Assembly: GCF_900113715.1 (NCBI RefSeq)
Contig: NZ_FOQK01000020.1
Coordinates: 1 to 64,000, forward strand
Source: Pseudoselenomonas ruminantium
Lineage (GTDB): Bacteria > Bacillota > Negativicutes > Selenomonadales > Selenomonadaceae
Reading direction: 5' to 3'
DNA: 64,000 nucleotides
A program made the translations under genes and the position numbers. The number at the start of each line of letters is the position of its first letter. Position 1 is the stretch's first letter. Positions 51,746-60,776 of the stretch are shown here, piece by piece. Under the pieces are notes generated by a model that saw only the letters and a list, made by a program, of their open reading frames with translations, was not told where the DNA came from and made no database searches.

Positions 51746-52237
51746 ATGAAGAAAAAGAGCTTTGGGCGACTGGTTTTAAAAGGGGCGGCTGTAGTCCTGC
51801 TCGTGCTATTCATAAAAGAAGTCGTGCTATACCATACATATTTGGATTTTTCGCAAGACTATCGCCAGGTAGACAATTATGAAGGCATCGTGTTCAAGCA
51901 TGAATACAAAAGAACTGCGTATAAACGTTGCTTTTGGGGGCTGAAAACAACAGCAGATGTAACTGCCGATTTCAGCCGGAACAACGATGGCGGTTTTGAT
52001 GGCGAAACCTATAAAAAGTTGATCGCTGTCATCCACGATTCCGGTCATTTAGGCAGCTGGGCAGCCTCTCCTGATGGGACAAAGATAGTTTACAGCGAAG
52101 GCCATGTCATTGACGAATTGGAACCTACATACATAAGATATATTGATTTCAAAGTTCTAGATTTGCAGGATAACTCCATAACGTTGATATTCACTGCCCC
52201 TGCCGAGGAAACCTCGTTGGGGCTGGAATGGCAGTAA
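51746..52237 (+). CDS. Hypothetical membrane-anchored protein with one propeller-like blade
   Basis: A 163-residue protein with CAGGAGA upstream and an N-terminal membrane anchor (LVLKGAAVVLLVLFI). The middle has GSWAASPDGTKIVYSEGHV, which matches the blade motif of TolB/WD40-like propellers, but only one blade is present. Function unknown. AT-richer than its neighbours. Confidence 0.55.
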   Translation: MKKKSFGRLVLKGAAVVLLVLFIKEVVLYHTYLDFSQDYRQVDNYEGIVFKHEYKRTAYKRCFWGLKTTADVTADFSRNNDGGFDGETYKKLIAVIHDSGHLGSWAASPDGTKIVYSEGHVIDELEPTYIRYIDFKVLDLQDNSITLIFTAPAEETSLGLEWQ

Positions 52238-52279
52238 AAAAACAGCGACAGGTTCCCACTGCAGCCTGTCGCTGTTTTT
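52236..52279. terminator. Bidirectional terminator between 51746 gene and udk
   Basis: AACAGCGACAGG pairs with CCTGTCGCTGTT around 12 nt, with A-run and T-run flanks; it serves both converging genes. Confidence 0.8.
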
Positions 52280-52289
52280 ATCCTTGTAA

Positions 52290-52913
52290 TTATTCGTTTT
52301 CGCTGGCAGCCAGCAGCGCTTGGATCTTCGTCTTGATGATATCAAAGGCGACATTGTTGAGGCCGCTGTTGATGACGATATCGGCTACGTTCTTCGTCGG
52401 TGCGACATAGAGATAATGCATCGGCTTTACGGTTTCGAGGTACTGCTCGATGATGTTCTCTAGGTCACGGCCGCGCTCGTTGATGTCGCGCAGCACGCGG
52501 CGCAGGATGCGCTCGTCGGCATCGGCCTCGACAAAGATCTTGATATCGAACAGATCGCGCAGGCGCTCATCCTGCAGGATCAGGATTCCCTCAACGATGA
52601 TGACGCGGCTCGGCTCGATGATCGTCGTCTCCTTGGCGCGCGTGTGCTGGGCAAAATCATAGACCGGACACTCGACGCTGCGACCCTGCCGCAGCTCCGT
52701 CAGCTGCTCGATGAGCAGATCCGTCTCCAAGGACTTCGGATGGTCATAGTTGATATGCTGACGCTCCTGGAAGGACAGGTCATCATGCGGACGGTAATAA
52801 TTGTCGTGATAGATTACCGTAACATCATCACCGAAATGTTTCTTGAGGCGATTCGTAAACGTCGATTTGCCGGAACCCGTGCCGCCGGCAATGCCGATAA
52901 TCGTGGTTTTCAT
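52290..52913 (-). CDS. udk: Uridine kinase
   Basis: A 207-residue salvage enzyme phosphorylating uridine and cytidine. P-loop GIAGGTGSGKSTF at residues 7-19, the nucleoside-binding YHDNYYRPHDDL and INYDHPKSLETD segments, and VIIVEGILIL are all present. It complements the de novo operon at 3850-13425 in supplying UMP. Confidence 0.95.
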   Translation of the reverse strand: MKTTIIGIAGGTGSGKSTFTNRLKKHFGDDVTVIYHDNYYRPHDDLSFQERQHINYDHPKSLETDLLIEQLTELRQGRSVECPVYDFAQHTRAKETTIIEPSRVIIVEGILILQDERLRDLFDIKIFVEADADERILRRVLRDINERGRDLENIIEQYLETVKPMHYLYVAPTKNVADIVINSGLNNVAFDIIKTKIQALLAASENE

Positions 52914-53066
52914 TGTGTGAGGGCATCTCCTTACAAAATTTTATCTTCACTATATTACCATAAATACACCGTTTTGTCTGCACGCAAAAGAAAAATAAGA
53001 GGATTCACGTCCAAGCCGTCGAATATAAAACATATGGAATGCAAAACAAGAAAGGAAGTGCCATTC

Positions 53067-53375
53067 ATGCCCAAGGTTACCCGTGAGGACATTCCCAACT
53101 GGTTCCAGCGCCAGACCGGCTTCGACGTCGACGTCCAGGAACTCAAGAAGGCAGTCGAGCTCGACCGCATCGCCTGCGCCGACGAACCCATGAAGCTCAT
53201 GCGTGAGCTCTGGGGAATCACCCCGCGGGACTGTGAGCGCCTGCTCGGCGCCCCGAGCCGTACCGTGGAGCAGTGGTTCCACACCAAGTCCACCCGGCCA
53301 GCCTCCTGGGTCGTCCGCCTCATTGTCGAAAAATGTGCGGCACTGCACGAGCAGCGGCGCAACAATAGATCATAA
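53067..53375 (+). CDS. Small helix-turn-helix-like protein
   Basis: A 102-residue basic protein with AAAGGAAG upstream. The C-terminal half has an HTH-like run (LWGITPRDCERLLGAPSRTVEQW), suggesting DNA binding. The first half contains NWFQRQTGFDVDVQEL. Family not recognised. It is flanked by its own promoter region and a strong terminator. Confidence 0.55.
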   Translation: MPKVTREDIPNWFQRQTGFDVDVQELKKAVELDRIACADEPMKLMRELWGITPRDCERLLGAPSRTVEQWFHTKSTRPASWVVRLIVEKCAALHEQRRNNRS

Positions 53376-53410
53376 AAACAGCCCTTCGCTTCTGCGAAGG
53401 GCTGTTTTCT
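53375..53410. terminator. Bidirectional terminator after the HTH-like gene
   Basis: AAAACAGCCCTTCGC pairs with GCGAAGGGCTGTTTT around a 4-nt loop. It overlaps the stop codon of the plus-strand gene and lies 2 bp from the stop of the minus-strand gene at 53412. Confidence 0.85.
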
Positions 53411-53411
53411 G

Positions 53412-53792
53412 TCACTCCAGTGACTTGGCAATCTCGATTTCCAGCTGCGTATGCGGACGGCTGCAGATGCGATGCACATCTGCCTTGAATTTCTCAAAGG
53501 CCGCGGCGAGCTCCTTATCATCAAACTCGATATCGCCGTGGACATTCTCCATGAAGTGCTGCGTGAAGTCCTGCCAGCCAGCTCCCTGGCTCTCGGTCTC
53601 CGCACGCAGAGACTGCTGCTGGGCGCGGACGCGCTCGTTGCAGCGAATGAACTCGGCAAAATGATGCAGGCGTGACTCCTCTACATCGGAAAGATAACCT
53701 TCCTCCGTCGGATCATATGCCGGCGATTTTTTAGGATGCAGGCTCAGATAAAGATGCATGAAAGCATAGCCTGCTTGCGTATCAAATTTCAT
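53412..53792 (-). CDS. Hypothetical protein translated with csrA
   Basis: A 126-residue soluble protein. The start at 53792 (MKFDTQAGYAF) follows GGAGAGG and overlaps the csrA stop by 11 nt, so it is translationally coupled to csrA. The sequence is helical and acidic (FTQHFMENVHGDIEFDD, AAFEKFKADVH). No family recognised; it is not like FliW. Coupling suggests it may act with CsrA, but that is inference. Confidence 0.6.
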   Translation of the reverse strand: MKFDTQAGYAFMHLYLSLHPKKSPAYDPTEEGYLSDVEESRLHHFAEFIRCNERVRAQQQSLRAETESQGAGWQDFTQHFMENVHGDIEFDDKELAAAFEKFKADVHRICSRPHTQLEIEIAKSLE

Positions 53793-53970
53793 GAGAATCC
53801 TCTCCACTTTCCTGCTGCGTCACCAATTTTTTGTCCAGCCGGTGCACCTTGAAATCCTCAGGTGCCGTGATACCGACCTTGATCTTGCCTGCTGCGACTT
53901 TGATGACGGTCAACACAATCTTGTCACCAATTATAATTTCTTCTTTTGCTTTTCTGGACAAAACCAGCAA
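53782..53970 (-). CDS. csrA: Carbon storage regulator CsrA
   Basis: A 62-residue RNA-binding translational regulator. The start is TTG at 53970: it gives the canonical beginning LVLSRKAKEEIIIGDKIVL, and GAGGAGG lies seven bases upstream. A longer ATG-initiated frame adds nine non-homologous residues. The conserved GITAPEDFKVHR strand with the RNA-contact Arg is present. No flagellar genes (fliW, hag) are adjacent in this window. It precedes and overlaps the 126-residue hypothetical gene. Confidence 0.93.
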   Translation of the reverse strand: MLVLSRKAKEEIIIGDKIVLTVIKVAAGKIKVGITAPEDFKVHRLDKKLVTQQESGEDSHEI

Positions 53971-54038
53971 ACCACAGTCCTCCTCTACGTCTAACAAACA
54001 CTATGATAGCATAAACAAAGACCATTTTTCAAATACTG

Positions 54039-55484
54039 TCAATATTTCTCGATAACCGTAAGTGGCTGCCCCTGCACATCGGTCAGCCGGATGGGCGCAA
54101 AAGTCAACCGGCCATTCTTGATGCTCAGCGCATCTGTTTTCGCGGTAAAGCCCGGCAGCTCCATCACGACATCCGTAAACGTCAGGCTGCGGTACTCATT
54201 GGTGAATTTTCCCGACAGCCGGTTAAACGGCAGCAGTTTATAAGAGCCAGGCTTCGACTCGAAAGCGCCCCAGACCGTCGTCTCCCGTGCGCTGCCACGC
54301 GAATACACATTCACATCCATATCGACACTGCAATAAAGCTTGCTGCCCGGCAGCCCCCGCGCAGTTTGCAGATCCTTCCCATGCCCCTGCAGCATGTAGT
54401 AGCGCGTATCAAGATCATACGTCCCTTCCGCCTGCAGGATTCCGCCAAAAACATCGGCGTGGACATCCTTGAACAGCAGCGACTGGCCATCGTAATACAA
54501 ATCGCCAAACACATGCGTGAAGTCAAGGCCTGGGATATGCAGCGTATCCATCTGGACATGGCCTTCCCCCGAAAGATCTGCCAGCGGCCCTTCCAGATGG
54601 GTATCAAGCGTCATCTTATCATGGATGTTGATGCCCATATCCAGCGAGGAGGGATCGACGTCGATGAATTTCATATACAGATCACAAACCGGCACTTTTT
54701 CTGCCTGGAAATCGATTTCCCCTTCCAGCGTGATGCCATTGCCTATCATCGTGCCGCCAAAACCGCCAGTCTTTAGCCAGATTGTCATTTTGTCCGCAGT
54801 ATTGATATCGGCTTCGAGTTCGACATGATCCATCAGGTAATGGCGATTCTTGAAGAATACCTCCATGCGGCAATTGTCAAGCGACAGCACCGTATGGATC
54901 TTGCGGCCCTGCCGGTTGAAGTTGTCCCAGCGCTTATGCAGGCGTTCTGCCTGCCGTTTGCGCCGCCACTCGCCAATGGCTTTCCGCTCTTGTTCACTCA
55001 TGCCAGCCAGACTGACCTTGTCACGCCAGTCCTCACCGTCATCCTCATCCTCGATCTTATTCATGGCCCGCGATTGCCGCACGAAGTCTACCTGCATATC
55101 ATCGGACAGATAAACAGAAACCTGCGCATCGTTCAACGTGACTGCCTGCAGCGTCGTAGCCTTGACATTTTTCGTCACGATGTCCCAGGGACGCACCTGG
55201 AGGCTCCCCGAAGGAACCTCCAGGATGGTCTGCCCCTCAGGATTTTTCCAGACCAGATGCTCGAACACCACATGACCGGTCAAATCCGCCAGAATCCTGT
55301 CGGCGGTTATCGTTCCCTTGAGCATGTCCTGATTCTGCATCTCATGATTGAAAATCATCGCCGCGCCACGGCTAAGAAGCTCCAGCACCAGCAGAGCCCC
55401 GAGCAAAAAAATCACCACCCCCAGCAAAAAGCCTTGCCAAAGGCGGGGATGGGCCTTACAGTAATCACGGATTTTCGCGTACAT
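54039..55484 (-). CDS. AsmA-like envelope protein
   Basis: A 481-residue protein with one N-terminal membrane helix (about 19-41) and a long beta-rich periplasmic part. Features typical of AsmA/TamB-like proteins of diderms are the HVVFEHLVWKNPEGQTILEV opening strands, repeated LEGEIDF / DTHLEGPLADLSGEGHV strands and a closing block TFTDVVMELPGFTAKTDAL. A charged helical insert (MSEQERKAIGEWRRKRQAERL) lies near residue 165. Such proteins are linked to lipid transport between membranes; the specific role here is unknown. The start overlaps the SGNH gene end by 20 nt. Confidence 0.7.
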   Translation of the reverse strand: MYAKIRDYCKAHPRLWQGFLLGVVIFLLGALLVLELLSRGAAMIFNHEMQNQDMLKGTITADRILADLTGHVVFEHLVWKNPEGQTILEVPSGSLQVRPWDIVTKNVKATTLQAVTLNDAQVSVYLSDDMQVDFVRQSRAMNKIEDEDDGEDWRDKVSLAGMSEQERKAIGEWRRKRQAERLHKRWDNFNRQGRKIHTVLSLDNCRMEVFFKNRHYLMDHVELEADINTADKMTIWLKTGGFGGTMIGNGITLEGEIDFQAEKVPVCDLYMKFIDVDPSSLDMGINIHDKMTLDTHLEGPLADLSGEGHVQMDTLHIPGLDFTHVFGDLYYDGQSLLFKDVHADVFGGILQAEGTYDLDTRYYMLQGHGKDLQTARGLPGSKLYCSVDMDVNVYSRGSARETTVWGAFESKPGSYKLLPFNRLSGKFTNEYRSLTFTDVVMELPGFTAKTDALSIKNGRLTFAPIRLTDVQGQPLTVIEKY

Positions 55485-56853
55485 GATGCTTCTCCCATTC
55501 CTTATCTGCCTGTGCCTTTACCTTTGGCCAGGCGGCACTCACCGTCCTGCCCATCAAACGCTTGCCCATCACATCGGGATGCAGGCCATCCATCGCATAG
55601 ACTGTGGGCAGCACCCGCTCGGGGCATTCAAAGGCAGCAGCGACATCGATATGCACCTGCGTGCGGATGAACGAGTTCACCCGTGCAAAACGGTTGTACC
55701 AATCCGGTACAGTCTCTTCCTTGAACACATGCTGGATGTTGTCCGGATTGATGGCCGGCAGGGTCAGCAGGATGGGCCGGATCCCGTGTTCCCGGCAGCG
55801 GCGCTGCATCTCCTGCAGGCACGAAATGACCACATCCGGTTCCTCGCCTGCCCGCAGGCTGTTGGACCCTGTCAGGATCAGCAGATACTGCGGATGGAAG
55901 GGCAGCACGTCACGTTCAAAGCGGCTGAGGGTCATCTGCACCGTATCCCCCGACTCCGACAGGTTGATGGCGGCAAAGCCAAGGCTTCTGAGCCAGCTGA
56001 ACTCAAAGTCCTCCGGCCCATACGAATAATGACCGCCGCCATGGGAGATGCTGTCGCCGAGCACCGCCACCTGCCAATCGTCCGAGGGGGCCGTGCGGAA
56101 CCGGCTCGGCTGCGACCACTGCGTGACCGCCTCGCCCTCCTGATCCAAGCCCCGCACCCGCCAGTAGAGATCCCGGTCGCTATACCGCGGATTCGGATCG
56201 TAAAGCTCGGCCACATCGCTGCGCAGCGTATCCAGCAGCTGTGCCTCCTCCGGCTTGGCGGGATTGCCCGCATAGATCTCCACCTCGTAGCCGCCGGTGA
56301 CCTCGCTGAGGGGCAGCCAATGGTACACCGGATAGAGCAGCACCGACCCATTGCCGTTGTTGTAATCCGTCAACGGCACCGGCGCCTGCAGCGGTGCAAC
56401 CTCAGCGCTCGTCCAGAGCTCCGCCAGCTCACTGAAGGACGTGCAGGGATTGCCATTAAAATCCACGGCCCGCACCCGCCAGTAGAGCGGCTCCTTGCCT
56501 AAATACCCGGCGGCGAACTGCCGCAGCGGCGGATTGTAGTGATTCTGGAATATCGCATAGCTGCGGAAGATTGCCGCCTCCGAATCACTGGTCGCCGACA
56601 GCAGCAGCGGCTTAGAGGCAAAGAACTCCACTTCGTAATAAACAGCCTCCGTATCCTTGCTCCACGAGAGCATCGGCGAATAGGAGAGCGGATCCTCGCG
56701 GCTCGATGCCGTGAGCTCAGAGGGCGGCGACAGCAGCAAGCCCGAATGCGCCTCGTGCTGGACCATCAGCAAAAAGCAGCTCAGACTGACCACTACCATG
56801 GTCAGCGCCAGCCAAATCACTTTTCGTTTTATCATACTGCGCAGCCATTCCAT
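55465..56853 (-). CDS. Exported SGNH/GDSL hydrolase with fibronectin-like repeats (second)
   Basis: A 462-residue paralogue of 40750-42366. It has an N-terminal signal anchor (VIWLALTMVVVSLSCFLLMV), two or three beta blocks each with YEVEF / YEVEI and YWRVRA strands, and a C-terminal SGNH domain (VAVLGDSISHGGGH, LLILTGSNSLRAG, MDGLHPDVMGKRL). GTGAGGTG is upstream. It overlaps the AsmA-like gene, suggesting joint action at the envelope, perhaps as a periplasmic esterase. Confidence 0.82.
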   Translation of the reverse strand: MEWLRSMIKRKVIWLALTMVVVSLSCFLLMVQHEAHSGLLLSPPSELTASSREDPLSYSPMLSWSKDTEAVYYEVEFFASKPLLLSATSDSEAAIFRSYAIFQNHYNPPLRQFAAGYLGKEPLYWRVRAVDFNGNPCTSFSELAELWTSAEVAPLQAPVPLTDYNNGNGSVLLYPVYHWLPLSEVTGGYEVEIYAGNPAKPEEAQLLDTLRSDVAELYDPNPRYSDRDLYWRVRGLDQEGEAVTQWSQPSRFRTAPSDDWQVAVLGDSISHGGGHYSYGPEDFEFSWLRSLGFAAINLSESGDTVQMTLSRFERDVLPFHPQYLLILTGSNSLRAGEEPDVVISCLQEMQRRCREHGIRPILLTLPAINPDNIQHVFKEETVPDWYNRFARVNSFIRTQVHIDVAAAFECPERVLPTVYAMDGLHPDVMGKRLMGRTVSAAWPKVKAQADKEWEKHHVRENP

Positions 56854-56933
56854 CGCCGCACCTCACTTTCAATCTAAGATACTATCTCTATCATTATATA
56901 CCTTTTTCTGTCTTTTCGCACATACTTCCCAAC

Positions 56934-56962
56934 GTGACGCCTCCGCAGTTTTCGTATATAAT
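56934..56962 (+). promoter_or_regulatory. Promoter of the tyrosine recombinase gene
   Basis: GTGACG (56934-56939), 17-bp spacer, TATAAT (56957-56962), 33 bp before the ATG. A TATAAT for the divergent SGNH gene lies at 56893-56898 on the minus strand. Confidence 0.5.
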
Positions 56963-56994
56963 AGAGTTAATATTTTCAGAAAGACGGATGAACT

Positions 56995-57981
56995 ATGAAA
57001 CCCAAAGATAATTTCATGCTGGTCAAAAACCAGCGCATCGAAAGCAATCAGCGCCTCTCGGCCAAGGCCAAGCGGCGTCTCGAGAAATCCAAGGCCGACA
57101 ACACCTTGAAGGCCTACTCCTCGGACTGGAGCGACTTTTCCGACTGGTGCCAGCACCAGGGCGAGCGCGACCTGCCCGCCCTGCCCGAGACCATCGTCAA
57201 CTACATCAACGACCTGGCAGATGACGCCAAGGCCAACACCGTCTCCCGCCGCGTCACTGCCATATCCGAGAACCATATCGCGGCTGGCTACGGCGGCAAG
57301 AACAATCCCGCCAAGGACGGCATCGTGCGGGCCGCCATGGCTGCCATCCGCCGCGAGAAGGGCACCTTCCAGCGCGGCAAATCCCCCATCCTCATGGAGA
57401 CCCTCTACCTGCTGGCAGACTGCTTTGAGGCTAACGACCTTGTCTCCCTGCGCGACCGCGCGCTGATCTTCCTCGGCTTTGCCGGTGCTTTCCGCCGCTC
57501 GGAGCTCGTGCGCATCCAGGTCGAGGAGCTGACCTTCACGCCGCAGGGCCTCATGATTTTTGTACCGCAGTCCAAGGGCGACCAATACGGCCGCGGCTCC
57601 ACCATCGCCATCCCCTACGCCCCCGATGAAGAAATCTGTGCCGTGCGGGCCCTCAAGGCCTGGCTCGATGCCGCCCAGATCCACACAGGCCCGCTGTTCC
57701 GGCCCTTCACCAAGGCACACAGCCTGCGCAACACGCAGCTCTCCGATAAATCCGTGGCCCTCATCGTCAAAAAGTACGCCAAGCTGGCCGGACTCGACGA
57801 GAAGCAATTCGCCGGCCACAGCCTGCGCCGCGGCTTCGCCACCAGCGCCGCCCAGCACGACGTCGACGCCCTCTCCATCATGCGCCAGACCCGCCACAAA
57901 TCCGAAAAGATGGTCCACCGCTATATCGAACAGGGCAACATCTTCAAGGAAAACCCGCTCAACCGCATGTATAACAAATAA
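56995..57981 (+). CDS. Tyrosine recombinase
   Basis: A 328-residue integrase-family protein. The N-terminal SAM-like core-binding domain spans about 20-125 (NTLKAYSSDWSDFSDWC). Catalytic residues are the Arg in FAGAFRRSELVRI, Lys in PQSKGDQYG, His-x-x-Arg in GHSLRRGFATS, His in RQTRHKSEKM and Tyr in VHRYIEQGN. Base composition matches the core genome rather than the AT-rich island, and no phage genes or att-like repeats are nearby, so it may be a resident recombinase acting elsewhere rather than a prophage integrase. Confidence 0.88.
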   Translation: MKPKDNFMLVKNQRIESNQRLSAKAKRRLEKSKADNTLKAYSSDWSDFSDWCQHQGERDLPALPETIVNYINDLADDAKANTVSRRVTAISENHIAAGYGGKNNPAKDGIVRAAMAAIRREKGTFQRGKSPILMETLYLLADCFEANDLVSLRDRALIFLGFAGAFRRSELVRIQVEELTFTPQGLMIFVPQSKGDQYGRGSTIAIPYAPDEEICAVRALKAWLDAAQIHTGPLFRPFTKAHSLRNTQLSDKSVALIVKKYAKLAGLDEKQFAGHSLRRGFATSAAQHDVDALSIMRQTRHKSEKMVHRYIEQGNIFKENPLNRMYNK

Positions 57982-58096
57982 TCTTTACGTTGTATATACA
58001 TATAGTGTCACCAATGAATTTTCCGATTATCAAATATCGCTTGAGTACAAAGCAACGCTAAACAACAATAAAGCCTATTTCAACTTCTTCCAAAAC

Positions 58097-58134
58097 AAAA
58101 ACTCCGCAGATTCGAGTAGAACCTGCGGAGTTTT
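58097..58134. terminator. Bidirectional terminator between recombinase and pnp
   Basis: AAAACTCCGCAG pairs with CTGCGGAGTTTT around 13 nt and lies between the two converging genes. Confidence 0.8.
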
Positions 58135-58147
58135 ATATTCTATTGCC

Positions 58148-60217
58148 TTAGAGGCAAGCCTTGTGGCTGAGGTTTACGCGGCCCTTGTCGTCGATTTCAA
58201 CGACTTTGACCTGCAGCTGGTCGCCGATCTGGACCACGTCTTCGACTTTCTCGACGCGGCGGCTCGAAAGCTGCGAGATATGGCAGAGGCCTTCCTTGCC
58301 CGGCAGGACTTCGACGAAGGCACCGAATTTCATCAGGCGCGTTACCTTGCCCGTGTAGACTTCGCCGACTTCGACTTCGCGGACGATGTCTTCAATCATC
58401 TGCTTGGCCTTCTTCATGCCCTCAGCGTCAACAGAGGAGATGAAGATATTACCATCTTCGTGGATGTCGATTTCGACACCCGTCTCATCGATGATCTTCT
58501 TGACGACCTTGCCGCCCGTACCGATGACGTCGCGAATCTTGTCCACTTTGATCTTGATCGTCTCGACACGCGGTGCATACGGCGAGAGCTCCGCAGCCGG
58601 CTCGGCGATGCACTCGAGCATCTTGCCGAGGATGAAGGCACGGCCGCGCTTTGCCTGCTGCAGTGCCGACGAGAGGATGTTGCGGTCGATGCCGGCAACC
58701 TTGATATCCATCTGGATTGCCGTGACACCTTCGGTCGTACCAGCGACCTTGAAGTCCATATCGCCCAGAGCATCTTCCATGCCCTGGATATCGGTGAGGA
58801 TCGTATAGGCATCGCCCTCTTTGACGAGGCCCATGGCAACGCCCGATACCGGACGCTTGATGGGAACGCCGGCGTTCATCAAGGACAGCGTCGAGCCGCA
58901 GACCGAGCCCATGGAGCTCGAGCCGTTGGACTCGAGGATCTCCGATACCAGGCGGATCGTGTACGGGAACTCCTCAATCGACGGAATGACCGGCACGAGA
59001 GCGCGCTCAGCCAGGGCACCATGGCCGATCTCGCGGCGGCCCGGGCTGCGGATTGGCTTAGCCTCACCGACGGAGTAGCCCGGGAAGTTATAGTGATGGA
59101 TGTAGTGTTTTTTCGTCTCAGGTCCGAGGCCATCGATGATCTGCTCATCCCCCAGCGAACCCAGCGTCGTGACCGTGAGCACCTGGGTCTGGCCACGGGT
59201 GAAGAGACCCGAGCCATGGGTGCGCGGCAGCAGGCCGACTTCGCAGCTTACCGGGCGGACTTCCTCGACCTCACGGCCGTCCGGACGGATTTTCTCATGG
59301 GTGATCATATGGCGGACGATGGATTTCTCGAGGTCATGCAGAGCCATGGCGATCTCTTTGTCCATCTCCGGATAGTCCACGAGGAAATGCTCCATGACAT
59401 CGGCGTTGATGTCTGCGATATGGGCATCGCGGTCGAGCTTGTCCGGATTGCGGGTTGCTTCGTCGAGACGGTCTTTGGCGTAGTCGCTGATGGCTTTCTC
59501 CAGTTCCTCGGGGACCGTGAACAGCTTGACTTCGCGTTTTTCTTTGCCGCAAGCCTGCTGGATCTCTTCCTGCCAAGCAACGATGCGCTGGATTTCCTTA
59601 TGGCCATAGAGGATAGCGTCGAGGATGACATCCTCGGGCAGCTCGTTGGCACCGGCCTCAACCATCATGACGGCATCCTTCGAGCCGGCAACCGTGAGGT
59701 TCAGCGTCGAAACCTTGCGCTGCTCCTCGGTCGGGTTGATGACGAATTCATCATTTACGCGGCCGACACGGACACCGGCAATCGGCCCCATGAACGGGAT
59801 ATCGGATACCGTAAGCGCTGCCGAAGCGCCGATCATCGCGGCAAGCTCCGGTGCATTGTCCTGCTCTACCGACAGAACCGTTGCCACGATCTGGACATCG
59901 TTGCGGAAGCCTTTCGGGAACAGCGGACGGATTGGACGGTCGATAAGGCGTGCGCAAAGGATTGCGTCACTCGACGGACGGCCCTCACGCTTGATGAAGC
60001 CGCCGGGAATCTTGCCTGCTGCATACATCTTTTCCTCATAGTCTACCGTCAGCGGGAAAAAGTCAACGCCCTCGCGCGGCTCGGCAGATGCCGTAGCCGT
60101 GACGAGCACGACCGTATCGCCATAGCGAACCAGTGCCGCACCATTTGCCTGTTTGGCCATCTTGCCGTTCTCAATGATGAGCTTGCGGCCCCCCAGTTCC
60201 ATCTCGAAACTCTGCAT
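58148..60217 (-). CDS. pnp: Polynucleotide phosphorylase
   Basis: A 689-residue 3'-5' exoribonuclease with the standard order: two RNase PH domains ([21 protein letters not shown] in the first; [16 protein letters not shown] and [15 protein letters not shown] in the second), then KH ([20 protein letters not shown]) and C-terminal S1 ([21 protein letters not shown]). GGAGGAAATG is upstream. The leader contains an 8-bp inverted repeat TTCCAATA / TATTGGAA (about 60254-60288), which could form the hairpin used for autoregulation in other bacteria. It follows rpsO with a terminator between. Confidence 0.97.
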   Translation of the reverse strand: MQSFEMELGGRKLIIENGKMAKQANGAALVRYGDTVVLVTATASAEPREGVDFFPLTVDYEEKMYAAGKIPGGFIKREGRPSSDAILCARLIDRPIRPLFPKGFRNDVQIVATVLSVEQDNAPELAAMIGASAALTVSDIPFMGPIAGVRVGRVNDEFVINPTEEQRKVSTLNLTVAGSKDAVMMVEAGANELPEDVILDAILYGHKEIQRIVAWQEEIQQACGKEKREVKLFTVPEELEKAISDYAKDRLDEATRNPDKLDRDAHIADINADVMEHFLVDYPEMDKEIAMALHDLEKSIVRHMITHEKIRPDGREVEEVRPVSCEVGLLPRTHGSGLFTRGQTQVLTVTTLGSLGDEQIIDGLGPETKKHYIHHYNFPGYSVGEAKPIRSPGRREIGHGALAERALVPVIPSIEEFPYTIRLVSEILESNGSSSMGSVCGSTLSLMNAGVPIKRPVSGVAMGLVKEGDAYTILTDIQGMEDALGDMDFKVAGTTEGVTAIQMDIKVAGIDRNILSSALQQAKRGRAFILGKMLECIAEPAAELSPYAPRVETIKIKVDKIRDVIGTGGKVVKKIIDETGVEIDIHEDGNIFISSVDAEGMKKAKQMIEDIVREVEVGEVYTGKVTRLMKFGAFVEVLPGKEGLCHISQLSSRRVEKVEDVVQIGDQLQVKVVEIDDKGRVNLSHKACL

Positions 60218-60306
60218 GAATCATTTCCTCCTAGTATAGCGTATGTCGTTTATTCCAATATACTGTATCCATTTCGACGTATTGGAAAAATATCCTTTTT
60301 CAAAGT

Positions 60307-60336
60307 AAAAAAAGCGGGATTAAACCCGCTTTTTTG
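60307..60336 (-). terminator. Terminator between rpsO and pnp
   Basis: AAAAAAAGCGGG pairs with CCCGCTTTTTT around a 6-7 nt loop, 19 bp after the rpsO stop. It may be partial, allowing some read-through into pnp as in other bacteria. Confidence 0.8.
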
Positions 60337-60354
60337 TCAGGAATCGTCTGACGA

Positions 60355-60630
60355 TTAGCCAATCGTAGCGCGGATGCCGAGCTTAGCGATGATGGAACGA
60401 TAACGCTCGATGTCCGTCTTGTAGAGGTAGCTGAGGAGACGGCGGCGATGACCAACCATCTTGAGCAGGCCACGACGGGAATGATGATCCTTCTTGTGCT
60501 CCTTCAGATGCTCCGTGAGGTACTGGATGCGAGCCGTCAGAACAGCGATCTGTACTTCCGGCGAACCCGTGTCACCCTCGTGAACGGCATACTTCTGCAT
60601 GATTTCCTGTTTTGCTTCCTGAGTCAACAT
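60355..60630 (-). CDS. rpsO: Ribosomal protein S15
   Basis: A 91-residue small-subunit protein (family 88-91). Signature segments are [36 protein letters not shown] and [22 protein letters not shown] is upstream. It is transcribed from the promoter at 60734-60762 through a structured leader. Confidence 0.97.
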   Translation of the reverse strand: MLTQEAKQEIMQKYAVHEGDTGSPEVQIAVLTARIQYLTEHLKEHKKDHHSRRGLLKMVGHRRRLLSYLYKTDIERYRSIIAKLGIRATIG

Positions 60631-60667
60631 TTGTAAACTCCTCCTGTAAAATAAGATTTTCAGCCAT

Positions 60668-60706
60668 CAGCTAAGCGTGCGTCGGAGTACTTCGCAGGCT
60701 GAGCTG
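60668..60706 (-). promoter_or_regulatory. Candidate S15 autoregulatory leader hairpin
   Basis: In the rpsO 5' leader, CAGCTCAGCCTGCG and CGCACGCTTAGCTG (minus-strand sense) form a 14-position stem with two single mismatches around an 11-nt loop. rpsO leaders in several phyla bind S15 and repress translation; the exact class here cannot be assigned by eye. Confidence 0.45.
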
Positions 60707-60733
60707 AGGTCAGCGGTAAAAATTACCTTTGAT

Positions 60734-60762
60734 AGTATAGCATAGAATGCAGCCGCTTGTAA
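60734..60762 (-). promoter_or_regulatory. Promoter of rpsO
   Basis: On the minus strand TTACAA (60757-60762), 17-bp spacer, TATACT (60734-60739), with TG one base upstream of the -10. The leader to the rpsO ATG is about 100 nt. Confidence 0.7.
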
Positions 60763-60776
60763 ATGGGAAAATGCAA

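Noticed and set aside
56869-57918. A 349-codon minus-strand frame opposite the tyrosine recombinase
   Set aside because: Gly/Val/Leu-rich mirror frame with no ribosome site; the plus-strand recombinase has all catalytic residues and a promoter.
57560-60358. A 932-codon open frame on the plus strand across the recombinase end and all of pnp
   Set aside because: It is antisense to pnp and out of frame with the recombinase; its Arg/Asp-rich composition is the mirror of GC-rich codon use. pnp on the other strand has full domain signatures.
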